In this document: one piece after another, positions 48,000 to 59,462 of the stretch
Numbering within the stretch: position 1 is the first letter of the stretch
Layout: each line of letters starts with the position of its first letter
NCBI GenBank assembly: GCA_050084985.1
Contig: JBITNC010000001.1
Location: forward strand, 75,206,001-75,270,000
DNA from: Nageia nagi
Taxonomy: Eukaryota > Pinophyta
Reading direction: 5' to 3'
Length of the DNA stretch: 64,000 nt
Translations under genes and position numbers: made by a program
Notes under the pieces: generated by a model
What the model saw: only the letters and a program-made list of their open reading frames with translations
The model's database searches: none
What the model was told of the DNA's origin: nothing

Positions 48000-48975
48000 G
48001 TTTAGGATGAAGGGTTTAGGGTTTAAGGTTGTAAAAAATTAGGGTTGTAAAAAGTTAGGGTTGTAAAAAATTAAAGTTATAAAAAATTAGGGTTTTAAAA
48101 AATCAAGATTGTAAAAAAATAGGGTTCTAAAAAATTAAGGTTATAAAAATTAGGGTTGTAAATAATTAAGGTTGTAAAAAATTATGGTTTTAAAAAATAC
48201 GGTTGTGAAAAAATTAAGGTTTTAAAAAATCAAGGTTGTAAAAAATTAGGGTTGTAAAAAATCAAGGTTGTAAAAAATCAAGGTTGTAAAAAATTAGGGT
48301 TGTAAAAAATTAGTGTTGTAAAAAATCAAGGTTGTAAAAAATGAGGGTTGTATAAAATTATGGTTGTAAAAATTAGGGTTGTAAAAAATTAGGGTTATAA
48401 AAAATTAAGGTTGTAAAAAATTAGGGTTGTAAAAAAATAAGGTTGTAAAAAATAAAGGTTGTAAAAAATTAGGGTTGTACAAAATTAGGGTTATATAAAA
48501 TTAGGGTTGTAAAAATTAGGGTTGTAAAAAATTAGGGTTGTAAAAGATCAGGGTTATAAAAAATCAAGGTTGTAAAAAATTAGGGTTGTAAAAACTTAAG
48601 GTTGTAAAAAATTAGGGTTGTAAAAAATTAGGGTTGTAAAAAATTAAGGTTCTAAAAAATCAAGGTTGTAAAAAATCATGATTGTACAAAATTAGGGTTG
48701 TAAAAAATTAGGGTCATAAAAATTTAGGGTCGTAAAAAATAAGGGTTGTAAAAAATTAGGGTTGTAAAATATTAGGGTTGAAAAAAATCAATATTGTAAA
48801 AAATTAAGGTTGTAAAAAATCATGGGTGTAAAAAATTAGGGTTGTAAAAAATTAGGGTTATAAAAAATTAAGGTTGTAAAAAATCAAGGTTTTAAAATAT
48901 CAGGGTTGTAAAAAATTAAGGTTGTAAAAATCAAGGTTGTAAAAACTCAAGGTTGTAAAAAATTAGGGTTTAGGA
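48000..48975. repeat. 17-18 bp tandem array, GGTTGTAAAAAATTAG
   Basis: Roughly 55 imperfect copies of GGGTTGTAAAAAATTA with variants (AAGGTTGTAAAAAATC, GGGTTATAAAAAATTA). All have the same orientation. No coding potential. Confidence 0.95.
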
Positions 48976-49590
48976 TGTAAGGTGTAGGGTTTAAGGTTTA
49001 TGAGAGAGGATTTAGGGTTTAGAGTTTAAGATTTAGGGCTTATGATGAAGGGTTTAGGGTTTAAGTATGATGCAAGGTTTAGGATTTATGATGAAGGGTT
49101 TAAGGTTTATGATAAATGGTTTATGGTTTAGGGTTTATGATGAATGGTTTTGGGTTTAAGGTTTATGATGAAGGGTTTAGGGTTTAGGTTTTAGGGTTTA
49201 TTATGAAGGGTTTAAGGTTTAGGGTTTAGGATGTAGGGTTTATGATGAAGGGTTTAGGGTTTAGGATGTAGGGTTTATGATGAAGGGTTTAGGGTTTAGG
49301 ATGTAGGGTTTAAGGTTTATGATGCAAGATTTAGGGTTTATGATGTAGGGTTTAGGTTTATGATGAAAGATGTAAGGTTTAGGGTTTAGGATGGGTTTAA
49401 GGTTTATGATGAATGGTTTACAATTTAGGATGTAGGGTTTATGATGTAGGGTTTGGGGTTTAGGGTTTATGGTTTAAAGTTTATGATATATGGTTTGGGG
49501 TTTAGGGTTTATGGTTTGAAGTTTATGATATATGGTTTAGGGTTTAGGATGTAGGGTTTAGGGTTTAGGATGAAAGATTTAGGGTTTAAT
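48976..49590. repeat. Telomere-like array, TTTAGGG with GATG spacers
   Basis: AGGGTTTAGGGTTTAGGATGTAGGGTTTATGATGAAGG-type units in which perfect or one-off TTTAGGG heptamers alternate with TTTAGGATG and TTTATGATGAA. TTTAGGG is the plant telomere unit. Boundaries with the 17-bp array are gradual. Confidence 0.9.
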
Positions 49591-50340
49591 ATTTGAACAA
49601 CCTATATGTCTACCTAAGAAAATATAATATTTATCTTTTTTAGAATTTTACAAATATACATCAAATAATCTATATGCCTGATTACTTTATCATGCAATGC
49701 AATATGGTTATCTTTTTTACAACTTCATAAATTGATTAAATATTATTAGCAATATGAAAATTATAGTTAAAGTTTTTAATTTTCCTAGAATGTATACAAG
49801 TCAAGTGTTAAAATAAGGTAGGTTGGTAAAACTATAAGCTGAGTTTACCATATCTTACTAATGAGTCACATAATGGTATATTGGAAGTGGTCATTACAAC
49901 TCTATCTCCACCATCAACAATCTAACCCTTGCCTAACAAATGTAGGCTCCAAGCTCAATATGGTGGTTAAAAAGGCTTTTTAGGGCTAAGTCTCAGCATG
50001 GTGACTAAATGTGTCCCTATTTTACAATGGGGCATCAGGAATATCATCGAGCGAGTAGTTAATGGCTTGCCAAGCATATCAACCCCCAATTACATAGCCA
50101 ATGGACCGACTAACCCATTGGTGTCACCCATGCAAATCTCATCTCCCTTGTTTATAATAATTTGATGGAAAGTAATGACTCCTATCCTAAGGGAAGATTA
50201 CCTTGGTGATCAAATCCAAGTTTAGCCTGCTCTATGGCTTAATAATTATGGTGATGGAAACTTAAGAAAATTAGAATCAATGGTTGGCCATCACCTCCAA
50301 CTCATTGATGTTCATTTTAAAGGCATCATGCATATGCATC
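49591..50340. other. Non-repetitive spacer within the tandem arrays
   Basis: GC-richer patches, no ORF of note. TTACCATATCTTACTAATGA at 49847 recurs as TTACCATATCTTACCAACAA near 50689, followed in both by ATTGGAAGTGGTCATTACAA-like sequence, so a segment of about 130 bp is duplicated around the next array. Confidence 0.6.
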
Positions 50341-50900
50341 TAAGAAAAAAATAACTATATTAACATTGCACTAACATTAACATAGCATTAACACTAACAT
50401 CATATTAACTATATTAACATAACATTAACATCTAGTAATCTAAATTAGCATGCCATTAACATTGAATGAACACTAACATCACATTAACTATAATAACACA
50501 ACATTAACATTGCATTAACTATATTAGCATGGCTTTAACATCACATTAACTCTATTAGCATAACATTAACATCACATTATCCATATTAGCATGACATCAA
50601 TATAACATTAACAATAACATAACATTAAAATAATATGAACATAATATTAATATTGAATTGCATCTCTTAAATATTAACATATAGCATTACCATATCTTAC
50701 CAACAAGTCACATAACAGTATATTAGAAGTGGTCATTACAACTCTGCCTCCACCGTCAACAATCTAACCCTTATCTAATCAACGTGGGCTTCAAGCTTGA
50801 TAACTTAACTTTTAGCATTGACATTAACTTATAGCATTGACATTATCATTGATATAGCATTAACATACCATTACCATTAACAATCTAACATTGATGTATA
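50341..50900. repeat. ATTAACAT tandem array
   Basis: Irregular units built on CATTAACATCACATTAACTA and ATATTAGCATAACATTAAC, about 30 short copies, interrupted near 50660-50815 by the duplicated spacer. Confidence 0.85.
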
Positions 50901-51359
50901 CTATATCCAAGGTCAAATTTATCGGATCCACAACTAGATTCAAATGTAAATATACTATATCCAAATTTTTACTTTCTAAAGCATACATTTAACATTTTTT
51001 AAATAGAAATAGAATATTTTTGCATGCATTTGATATTTTTAATATGAAGATTGAGAAAATACATCAAAAAACCTCAAAAATTTGAACGAAAAAAACGTAA
51101 ATCTTTGGAACATGAAAACCCTAGAATCTAGATAAAAAGTTAAGGTTTACAAAATTAAACTTAGGGTTTGGAGAAAAACTAAATCTTACAAAATTAATTT
51201 TAGGAAAAAATTAAATCTTACAAAATTAATTTTGAGTTTGAAATAAAAATTCCAAAATTTACAAAATAGGGTTTTAATTTTGCTAAATTCATAAAAAAAA
51301 TACAAAAGCATACCAAGAAATCCTATAGCTATAAAAAAGTAGGATTAATTTTTGTAGAA

Positions 51360-52620
51360 AATTAGGGTAAAGTTTTGTAAAAATTTAGGGTTGAGTTTTG
51401 TAAAAAAAATTAAGCTTAATTTTAACTTAAAATGTAGGGTTAATTTTAACTTAAAATGTAGGGTTAATTTTAACTTAAAATGCAGGGTAAATTTTTTATT
51501 AATATTTAGGGTTAATTTTGACCTAAAATTTAATGTTAATATTTGTAAAAAATTAGGTTATTTTTTGTTAAAAATTAGGGTTAATTTTTGTAAAAAATTA
51601 GGGTTAATTTTTGTAAAAAATTAGGGTTATTTTTTATAAAAAATTAAGGGTTAATTTTCATAAAAAATTAGGATTAATTTTTGTAAAAAGACTAAGGTTA
51701 ATTTAACTTAAAATTTAGGATTAATTTTCGTAAAAAATTAGGATTAACTTTTGTAAAAAATTAGGATTAACTTTTGTAAAAATTTAGGGTACAAATTACA
51801 ATTAATATTTATAAAAAATTATGGTTAAGTTTTATAGAAATTAAGGGTCAATTTTTGTAAAAACTTAGGGTTAATTTTTGTAGAAATTAAGGATTTTTTT
51901 ATAAAAAATTAGGGTTAAATTTTAGGTGTTAGGTGCTTGGGTCACGGTTAAATTTTATTAAAATTTAGGGTTAATTTTGACTTCAAATTTAATGCTAATT
52001 TTAGTAAAAAATTAGGATTAATTTTTGTAAAATTTTAGGGTTAAATTTGATTTTAAAATTTATGGTTAATTTTTGTAAAAATTTAGGGTTAATTTTTATA
52101 AAAAAAAATATAGGGTTAATTTTTGTAGAAATTAAGGATTAATTTTTGTAAAAAATTATGGTTAATTTTTCTAAAAACATTAGGGATAATTAGGGTAAAA
52201 AATTAAGATTAATTTTTGTAAAAATTTAAGGCTAAATTTTATTAAAAATTAGTGTTAATTTTGACTTAAAATTTAATGTTAATTTTTGTAAAATTTTAGG
52301 TTAATGTTGATTTTAAAATTTAGGGTTAGTTTTTGTAAAAAAATCAAGGTTAATTTTTGTAAAAAATGAGGATTAATTTTCATAAAAAATTAGGATTAAT
52401 TTTTGTAAAAACTTAGGATTAATTTTTGTAAAAAACTAAGGTTAATTTTAACTATAACAAATTATGATTAATATTTGTAAAAATTTAGGGTTAAATTTTA
52501 GGTGTTAGGTGTTTCAATTACGATTTAAAATTTAGGGTAAATTTTTGTAAAAAAACTTATGGTAAATGTTTGTAAAAACTTTATGGTAAAGTTTTGTAAA
52601 AAAACTTAGGGATAAATTTA
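51360..52620. repeat. 22-25 bp tandem array, TTAGGGTTAATTTTTGTAAAAAA
   Basis: About 50 imperfect copies; the TTAGGGTTAA core suggests descent from telomere-like sequence with an inserted TTTTTGTAAAAAA. A 77-codon ORF here (51391-51624) simply translates the repeat. Confidence 0.93.
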
Positions 52621-53600
52621 GGGTTAACACTAACATCATATTGTATAAAGGTTTAGGTTAAGGTTAGGGGTTTTAGTATAAATGTTTAGGTTAGGGTATA
52701 AAGGTTTAGGTTAGAGTTAGGGTTGCGATACTTTAAGGATTAGGGGTTTAGGTTTGGGTTAGGGTTTAATGGTTTATGTTAGGATTTAAGGGTTAGGAGT
52801 TAGGGTTTGAGTTCAAAGGTAGGGTTTTATGGGTTTGGATTTTAGTTAGAAATTAGGGTTTAAGGATTATGGTTAGGAATTTAGGGTAAGTGTTAGGATT
52901 TAAAGAATATATTTAAGATTTATTAAGGATTATGGTTATGATTTAAGGGTTAGGGGTTGGGGTTAGGGTTTAAGAGTTTAGGTTTGACATAGGGGTTACT
53001 ATTTAAGGGTTCAGGTTTGAGTTGAGGTTTTCATATTTAACCTTAATTTCTAGAGTTAAGGGTTGTAGTACCCAATTTTGTTAAGGATTAGGGGTTACGA
53101 TACCTAATTTTGTTAGGGGTTAGTGGTTATAGTACTTTAAGAGTTAAGGGTTGTGGTACTTTAAGGGTTAGGGGTTACAAATTTTTTAAGGGGTAGGGGT
53201 TTGGATTTGGGGTAGGGTTTAAGGGTTTATGTTAGGTGTTTGGGTTTGAATTCAATGTTAAGGTTTTATGGGTTTGGATTTTAGTTAGAAATTAACATTT
53301 AAGGGTTATGGCTAGGAATTAAGGGTAAGTGTTTGGATTTAAAGAATATGGTTAGGATTTATTAAGGATTATGGTTAGGATTTAATGGTTAGGGGTTAGG
53401 GTTAGGTTTTAAGAGTTTAGGTTTAACTTAGGGGTTACGATTTAAGGTTTAGGGGTTTAGGTTTGATTTGATGGTTTAATATTTAAATTAAGATTTAAAG
53501 TTTAAGGTTTAAGGGTATAGGCATGAGTTGAGAGTTAAGAATTAAGATATTAAGGGTTATATTTGGTTAGGATTTAAGGTTCGATTAGGGGTTTGGGTTA
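52621..53600. repeat. Telomere-like array, TTTAGGGTTA / TTAGGGGTTT
   Basis: Degenerate G-rich repeats (GGTTTAGGTTAGGGTTAGGG type) with occasional longer units such as GTTAGAAATTAGGGTTTAAG that recur 400-500 bp apart (near 52845 and 53285), so part of it is a higher-order duplication. Confidence 0.9.
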
Positions 53601-53830
53601 TCCATAAATATTATTATAACTAATTGACATAACTTAAAATAATAGAGGTGTGTTGCATTTACAAAGTTAACATCCTAAATTTCTTCCATCATATTCATAT
53701 TGCAATGTGTCTCAATGATAACCTTTATAAATTTAATATCGGCATACTATGTTAGGTTTATTAAATTGAATAGTTTTAAATTTATTATACTAATAATATT
53801 TTTTGTTATTAACTTTATTTAGTGATTATC

Positions 53831-55135
53831 ATGGCTAATGATAGGAGGGGAAAGAAGCTAAAACCTCCAAAATCAATTGCAAGCAAGAAGGGTTTTACAA
53901 GTATTTATTTATAAATGTGATTTATTCAATTTTTATTTTATAATATTTATTTCAAAAGAAAATTTGACTTTATTTTTTTTACCTTTTCAATAGACTAAGG
54001 AAATGGCCAAACTATATAAAATGGCCATGCAATGTATGCAAAGGAGTGAGATTGATAGAGAAATTGATAAATAAATGGGCATTGGGCCTTCATCTACTAG
54101 GCTTGCTAGGCCTACTAGTGGCGTAGATTGACAATCATTGATGAACTCATCACCAAATGGTAACATTACTTATTTTTTAAAATTTAAAAAATTGATTGAA
54201 GTTACCTTTTATTAATTAAATGTTACATTTAATAAAGATAATCTGAGTAATGTGGTAATTACAGATGTATAATCAGTCAATATGGAGATAATATTTTCAA
54301 CATGCAAGGGCAAAAATGACATTGAGATTAAGATGGATGAGAAGGGTGTTGTAATTAAAGATCAGAATGGTAAGAATTGATTTTAAAAATTATATATTTA
54401 TATATTAATTTTGGAATATATTAATTTACTAATGTTATTAACTTCTCTTTAGGGCATTTTTTTATAACTCTCAGAAAACACACTTTCCACATGTAGAGAA
54501 TCCATGAAAAGGAAGTAGGCTTGTAGATGTTGACAAGAAGGTGTGAAAGAGCCTGATGAAGAAGGTAGAGGAGGAGGAAGCATGTAGAGAATCCATTGCT
54601 AAACCATCACGTTCAAAAAAGCTATGTATGCCTAATAGAGCACATCTTCAATGGCATAAACACATGAGTCAAGCAAATCGAAAAAAGTAGGGATCAAAAT
54701 AAGATATGTAAGTATATTAAATTATCTATTTCATATTTTATGTGTGAATAGTTATATAATTAAATTATATGCATAAAATATTATTTAAGTAAATATTTTT
54801 TCTTGTAGTATGATACATATGGCAAGTATCCTACAAAAGATGAAGTAAAATTTACCCTTAAACATGGTTTTCAAGCACTAGTCTTGAAAATAGCTTTCAA
54901 GATTGTAAGTAATATTTAAGTGTTTTTTAATTTATTATATTATTTTAATATTGATCCATTAAATTTAGTTTTTCTTATTTATTAATATTTAGTTGATTAT
55001 TCTTTACAGGGTGTGGAGGGTCAACAAGAGGGTGGCCAGGGTGATTGAGAGGAGGGTAACCAGGAGGGGTGGCAAATTACCAAAATGGATGAAGATGATG
55101 AAGATTACACTAGGCATGGTCATGATAGTGAATGA
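53831..55135 (+). pseudogene. Multi-exon gene of unknown function inside CACTA DNA
   Basis: Six candidate exons have consensus splice sites: 53831-53900, 53994-54159, 54265-54369, 54453-54707, 54809-54904 and 55010-55135. Donors are mostly GTAAG/GTAAC and acceptors follow T-rich tracts (CAATAG, TTACAG, CTTTAG, TTGTAG, TTACAG). It begins MANDRRGKKLKPPKSIASKK. Exon 2 has MAKLYKMAMQCMQRSEIDRE, exon 4 SKKLCMPNRAHLQWHKHM, exon 5 DTYGKYPTKDEVKFTLKHGF, and exon 6 ends acidic, WQITKMDEDDEDY. In-frame stops and phase breaks show decay. No family recognised; it could be the accessory second gene of a CACTA element. Confidence 0.45.
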
Positions 55136-55339
55136 CCCATTACCATGCATGTGTACACTAGACATGGAAATTTTTTGTTGACCCATTACCATGCATTTGT
55201 ATACTCGACATTGATATTTTTTGTTGATTGATCCTAATTATACATGTCTGATTATTAATTTAGTGTGTTATGTTATTTATACATAATGTGTTTTAAGTTT
55301 TATTCTTATTATGATTTTATGTTTAAATTTGAATGTATC

Positions 55340-55449
55340 TTTTGATGTATTATTTGAATGTATATATATTACATTTATATTTTAATGTATTATTTGAATG
55401 TATATATATTATGTTTACATTTTAATGTATTATTTGAATGCATCTCAAA

Positions 55450-55482
<33 letters not shown>

Positions 55483-55500
55483 TACAGTTTATGTATTTGA
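55340..55500. repeat. 45-bp repeat (three copies) and (GT)n(AT)n microsatellite
   Basis: ATGTATTATTTGAATGTATA recurs at about 55345, 55387 and 55425. A (GT)10 run with a following (AT)n lies at about 55450-55482. Confidence 0.85.
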
Positions 55501-55574
55501 ATGTATTATACACTACACAAAAAAAGAAATAATAAATAGTAATAATAAATCATTTATTTTTTTTTAATTACAAA

Positions 55575-56010
55575 ACAAAATTTGACATTTTGTTAGTCAA
55601 AGTATTGGCATTTTATGAGTCAAAAAATTAACATTTTATGAGTCAAAGTATTGAGATTTTATGAGTCAGATTATTGATATTTTATGAGTGAAAGTAATGG
55701 CATTTTATGAGTCAAAGTATTGACATTTTATGAGTCAAATTATTGACATTTTTATGAGTCAAAGTATTGACATTTTATGAGTCAGATTATTGATGTTCTA
55801 TGAGTTAGATTATTGATGTTTTGTGAGTCAAAGTATTGATGTTTTATGAGTCAAAGTATTAATGTTTAATGAGTCAAATTATTGATGTTTTATGATTCAA
55901 AGTATTAACATTTTATGATTCAAAAGTATTAACATTTTATGAGTCAAACTACTTAATGCTTTATGAGTTAAAGTTATGATATTTTATGATTCAAACTCTT
56001 GATGTTTTGG
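55575..56010. repeat. 22-24 bp tandem array carrying TGAGTCA
   Basis: About 19 copies of TATTGACATTTTATGAGTCAAAG with variants GATGTTTTATGAGTCAAAG and AACATTTTATGATTCAAAG. Most copies contain TGAGTCA, a known bZIP/GCN4-type core; whether it acts here is unknown. Confidence 0.92.
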
Positions 56011-56652
56011 TTGATGAAAGAAAAAATGTCATGTTGCATGGGTTGATAACACCTTGATGTAGATTCCTACAAGAGACCAAAATAGATCTCCAAAATTGAT
56101 TCACAATACACAAGTAAATCAATGGAAGAATGAAATCCACAACAAAAATGTGTATTCTTCTAAATTTACACTAACCTTTTTCAGGTCTGTTATAATATAT
56201 AATATAAAAAGTAGGAAACTCTAATTCAAAAAATAACAAACCACTTGGAAACTAGGACATTACTAAAAACAAAAAGTTTCTAAAGATAGAAAGTTTTTAA
56301 AAATAGAAAGTTCCTCAGATTCTACCCAAACTTGGCGTACAAGCCTAGTTAACATGGACTAAGGTGCAGCTTAATTTATTCTCCTAAAAAAATTCTACAA
56401 CAAAAGATATTAAAGTGTACTCATTGAAAAATCTTGAAAACTTACACTAAAAGCTAATTTTTGGGCACTAAATGATGGATTTAGGTTGATTGAAAATATT
56501 TCAAGATGATCCGATAGTCAAATCAAAAGTTTTGATCATTTGAAATTGCATCGTACCCTTAGCATTGCATGAGGCATGAACAAGAGACAAGAAAAAAAAT
56601 ACATTACATCTTGACATATTGTATGATGCAAGAATCGTTAAATGTAGTTTTG
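56011..56652. other. Spacer without recognisable gene
   Basis: AT-rich, no long ORF, no homology seen elsewhere in the window. Confidence 0.5.
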
Positions 56653-57825
56653 AATATTTTCTAAGTGTCCAAAGAAGCTAAAATACAAGAAGATAAAGAG
56701 AATATTGAACAACAACATGAAAAGGCAAAGTATGTAGTTAAAGATAAAGATAGTTTTATATATATTTGTATGATAGGTTTAGATTGTATGAAAAAGGGTA
56801 AGTCCATCACTCTTGTATTCAAGGATATTAATGCTCTTCTCCAATTCTTGGGGGCAAAAGGTCCCTCACTACAATAGTAAGTTCAGGTATTGTTCTCCAA
56901 CTTGATCTTTGTAATTCATTTGATTATCCTTCCCTTTGGTACTTGGGGAAATAAGTACTAGATGATTCTTATCTCTTAGGTACTTGGGGTAATAAGTACC
57001 ATGATGATTCTCTTTATGATGGTCCTTCTAGTTTATTCTTCATAATGTTGATCCTTATACTTTGATAACTATGTGATAATTCTATGATATTGTGAGTTAA
57101 CAAGTTTTTTATATGAGATATATATGTGTGTAAAAAAATATATTTTTAATGATAAATGTACATAATTTTTCTTTGTGATTTTTGAGTGATGTCACTCCAT
57201 TCCTAGTGATGGTGCCCCATTTGTAAAAGGTAAAATGATACTATTTTATGAAATTAAGATATCATCAAATGGGTAAGTGTAAATAATGTTTGCTTCTCCC
57301 TTATTCTTTAGTTAATGATGAAATGATTGATAAAAATGTAAATGTGTATGCTAAGGATATCTTTATTGATTACTTGAAATGTTTAAAAGATAATTTTTTG
57401 CATTCACTACTAGAAAATAATATATTTACATCCTTTTTTGTAATCAAATGTAGAGTATTTTTTTAACTTCAACACCAAAAATCAATGCAAACTTTGATGT
57501 AATTGATTGAGCAGTTTGTGTCCTTTTTTGCATCACATTTGCATAAGTTTTTGTGTCAAATTTTGCATCAAAATTTTAGTTTTTATGTATATTTTACATC
57601 GAATTTTTTAGTTTTTGCATTAGAGTTTTAGAATTTACATAAAAAATTCATCATATTTTGCATCTATTTTTGTAAGGAGACATTACAAAAGTGTAGATCT
57701 TTTAATTTTGTGTAATTTTTTTTAAAAAAATAAGCTCAAAATGATATCAAGATCAAAAGTTACAACTTCTGTAGGGTACATCTTTTTTATTAAAATAATC
57801 GCTTAATTTTTTATTCAATTATGTG
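56653..57825. repeat. Duplicated segment, copy 2: LTR-element interior plus CACTA left end
   Basis: Collinear with 44093-45215. It includes a 70-codon frame (56665-56877) with MKKGKSITLVFKDINALLQF and a second CACTACTAGAAAA terminus at 57405. Confidence 0.85.
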
Positions 57826-58554
57826 ATTTTCTCTACATCTTAGAGTTCCCTTTTTAATAGATCTTTTGAGCAATGACATTAATTCATTAAACTAGTTTAG
57901 GAATGGGGTTAATGGTTTAGGTTTTGAAAACTTGAATTTATTATATATATTTTTCCCAAATAATACTATAAAGATTTTAATGTTATTGTCCATTTCTTAT
58001 TTCCTAATTTTTTGGAATCTTTCGTATTAGCCTTCAAAGGAGTTTTCTTTTCTACAATTAGAGATTTCTCTACCACTAATTTTTTCTCTATGGGTTTATT
58101 CTCCAACTTAAGCACCATGACTATGATCGAAACATGAAATATAAGGAACTAAATATAAAGCAAAGACCTAATAAAATAAATTAGTTGAAGCTTGTGAAAT
58201 GTGAGGATTGTGGGGAGGGTTTGTTGATATATATAGTTTGAAGAGGGTATTTGGCTATTAGGTAATCACTTTTAGTATGGATGAAGGATAAAGTGAATGT
58301 GATTTGTCGATTGGTGGATCGATGAACATGTGAAATGTATTTTAATTTTTGCTAGTGAAATACAATGCAAACTTTGTATCAAAATTTATGTAAGAATTTG
58401 TATCAATTTTTGTGTCAAAATTTGCATCAAAAAAATGCAAAAATTTAAGAAAAATTGATGCAAGGTGATGTATTCCAATGTAATTTGCATCGATGTATTT
58501 AAAAATATTTTTATGATGCAAAAAATGACACAAATAGGCCTTTTCCTAGTAGCG
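57405..58554 (+). mobile_element. 1150-bp interval bounded by both CACTA termini
   Basis: CACTACTAGAAAATAATATA at 57405 and the terminus ending CCTAGTAGCG at 58554 enclose a non-coding interval with subterminal TTTGCATC motifs at both sides. It could be an internally deleted, non-autonomous CACTA copy, or simply the right part of the large one. Confidence 0.6.
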
Positions 58555-59462
58555 ACTATTATTTATTTCTTTACTTTCCTTAACCAAATTTGTAGGAAAT
58601 TAAGTGATAAATCCCAATGATGCTACTAAGTTTTGAGTGATGTTGTTACGTTATTCAAATGAAAATCAATCAAATTTAGCAAATTGTATTTTTCATATCA
58701 TGTTTTTCACATAATGTTATCTTTATCATATCATGCTTATCATGCATTGCTTATCATGCATTGCTTATCATGCTTGTCATACAATAGTTATCATGCCTTA
58801 TTTTTTATATCATTAAATATATAATATATCATATTACTTATCATCAAAGTACTCTTATCTATTAAATGTTGCTTATCATAATTGATTGAAATATCCTATC
58901 ATATATTAAAAATGTTTTTCATATGATGTTATCTTATTATTTGCTTCCTCTATAAGGGAGGGGCACTCTTATCAATTTTTTCTCTTTAAGGAAGGGGAAT
59001 TCTTATCATTCATTTCTTTGTAAGGGAGAAATAGCCTTATCAAAATCCATGGCAACATGGTGGCTTGGAAATACAAGCTAATCATATAGATTGGTAATAT
59101 ATCTTCATACTCTTGGTGAATAACTCACCAAGGATAGGTTTGATATCTTATTAGTTACATACTTTACCTATTAAGATGTTTAATATCTATATTTTAGATA
59201 TCTTGCGCAAAAATATTTCTTTTATAAGATCTTTTCAAGTTCCTTTGTCTTTACCTTGGATTACTCCTATGATGAGAGGACCATCATGTTGTAACCAAGC
59301 CAAAGAGGGGGCATAATAATGTTGAAAAATTGGTGCATCTAAAGTTGATATCGTGAGATAACTTTTTAGGGAGTACTTTTTTACTCATCTTGTTATACTT
59401 TGAATTTATGCTTTGGTTATTTTTGTCCCAAAAGTAACAAACCATATTCAGAGTAGGATATC
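58555..59462. other. Right interior of the 17.9-kb LTR element
   Basis: No gene. Short repeats: TTATCATGCATTGC three times near 58735-58780, and AAGGGAGGGGCACTCTTATC-type units three times near 58955-59040. CCAAAGAGGGGGCATAATAATGTTG at 59300 looks like a gypsy polypurine tract but lies about 150 bp before the LTR. Confidence 0.55.

Larger units (their letters stand above)
44825..58554 (-). mobile_element. CACTA (En/Spm) DNA transposon region
   Basis: The left terminus CACTACTAGAAAAGACTATA (44825) pairs with a right terminus whose reverse complement is CGCTACTAGGAAAAGGCCTA (ending 58554); homology extends about 35 bp. Flanking triplets are ATT and ACT, one mismatch from a 3-bp target duplication. 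Subterminal regions are packed with TTTGCATC / TTTGTGTC / GATGCAAA motifs in both directions (44900-45080 and 58360-58520), as is typical for CACTA ends. TNP2 transposase exons lie just inside the left end on the minus strand. A second left terminus at 57405 means the outline may represent more than one element. Confidence 0.75.

Noticed and set aside
51391-51624. 77-codon ORF with repeated FNLKCRVN units, looking like a repeat protein
   Set aside because: It is a translation of the 22-25 bp tandem array; periodicity comes from the DNA repeat and other frames show the same.
55004-55192. 62-codon minus-strand ORF over the last exon of the unknown CACTA gene
   Set aside because: Hydrophobic shadow frame; the plus-strand frame has matched splice sites and a stop at the exon end.
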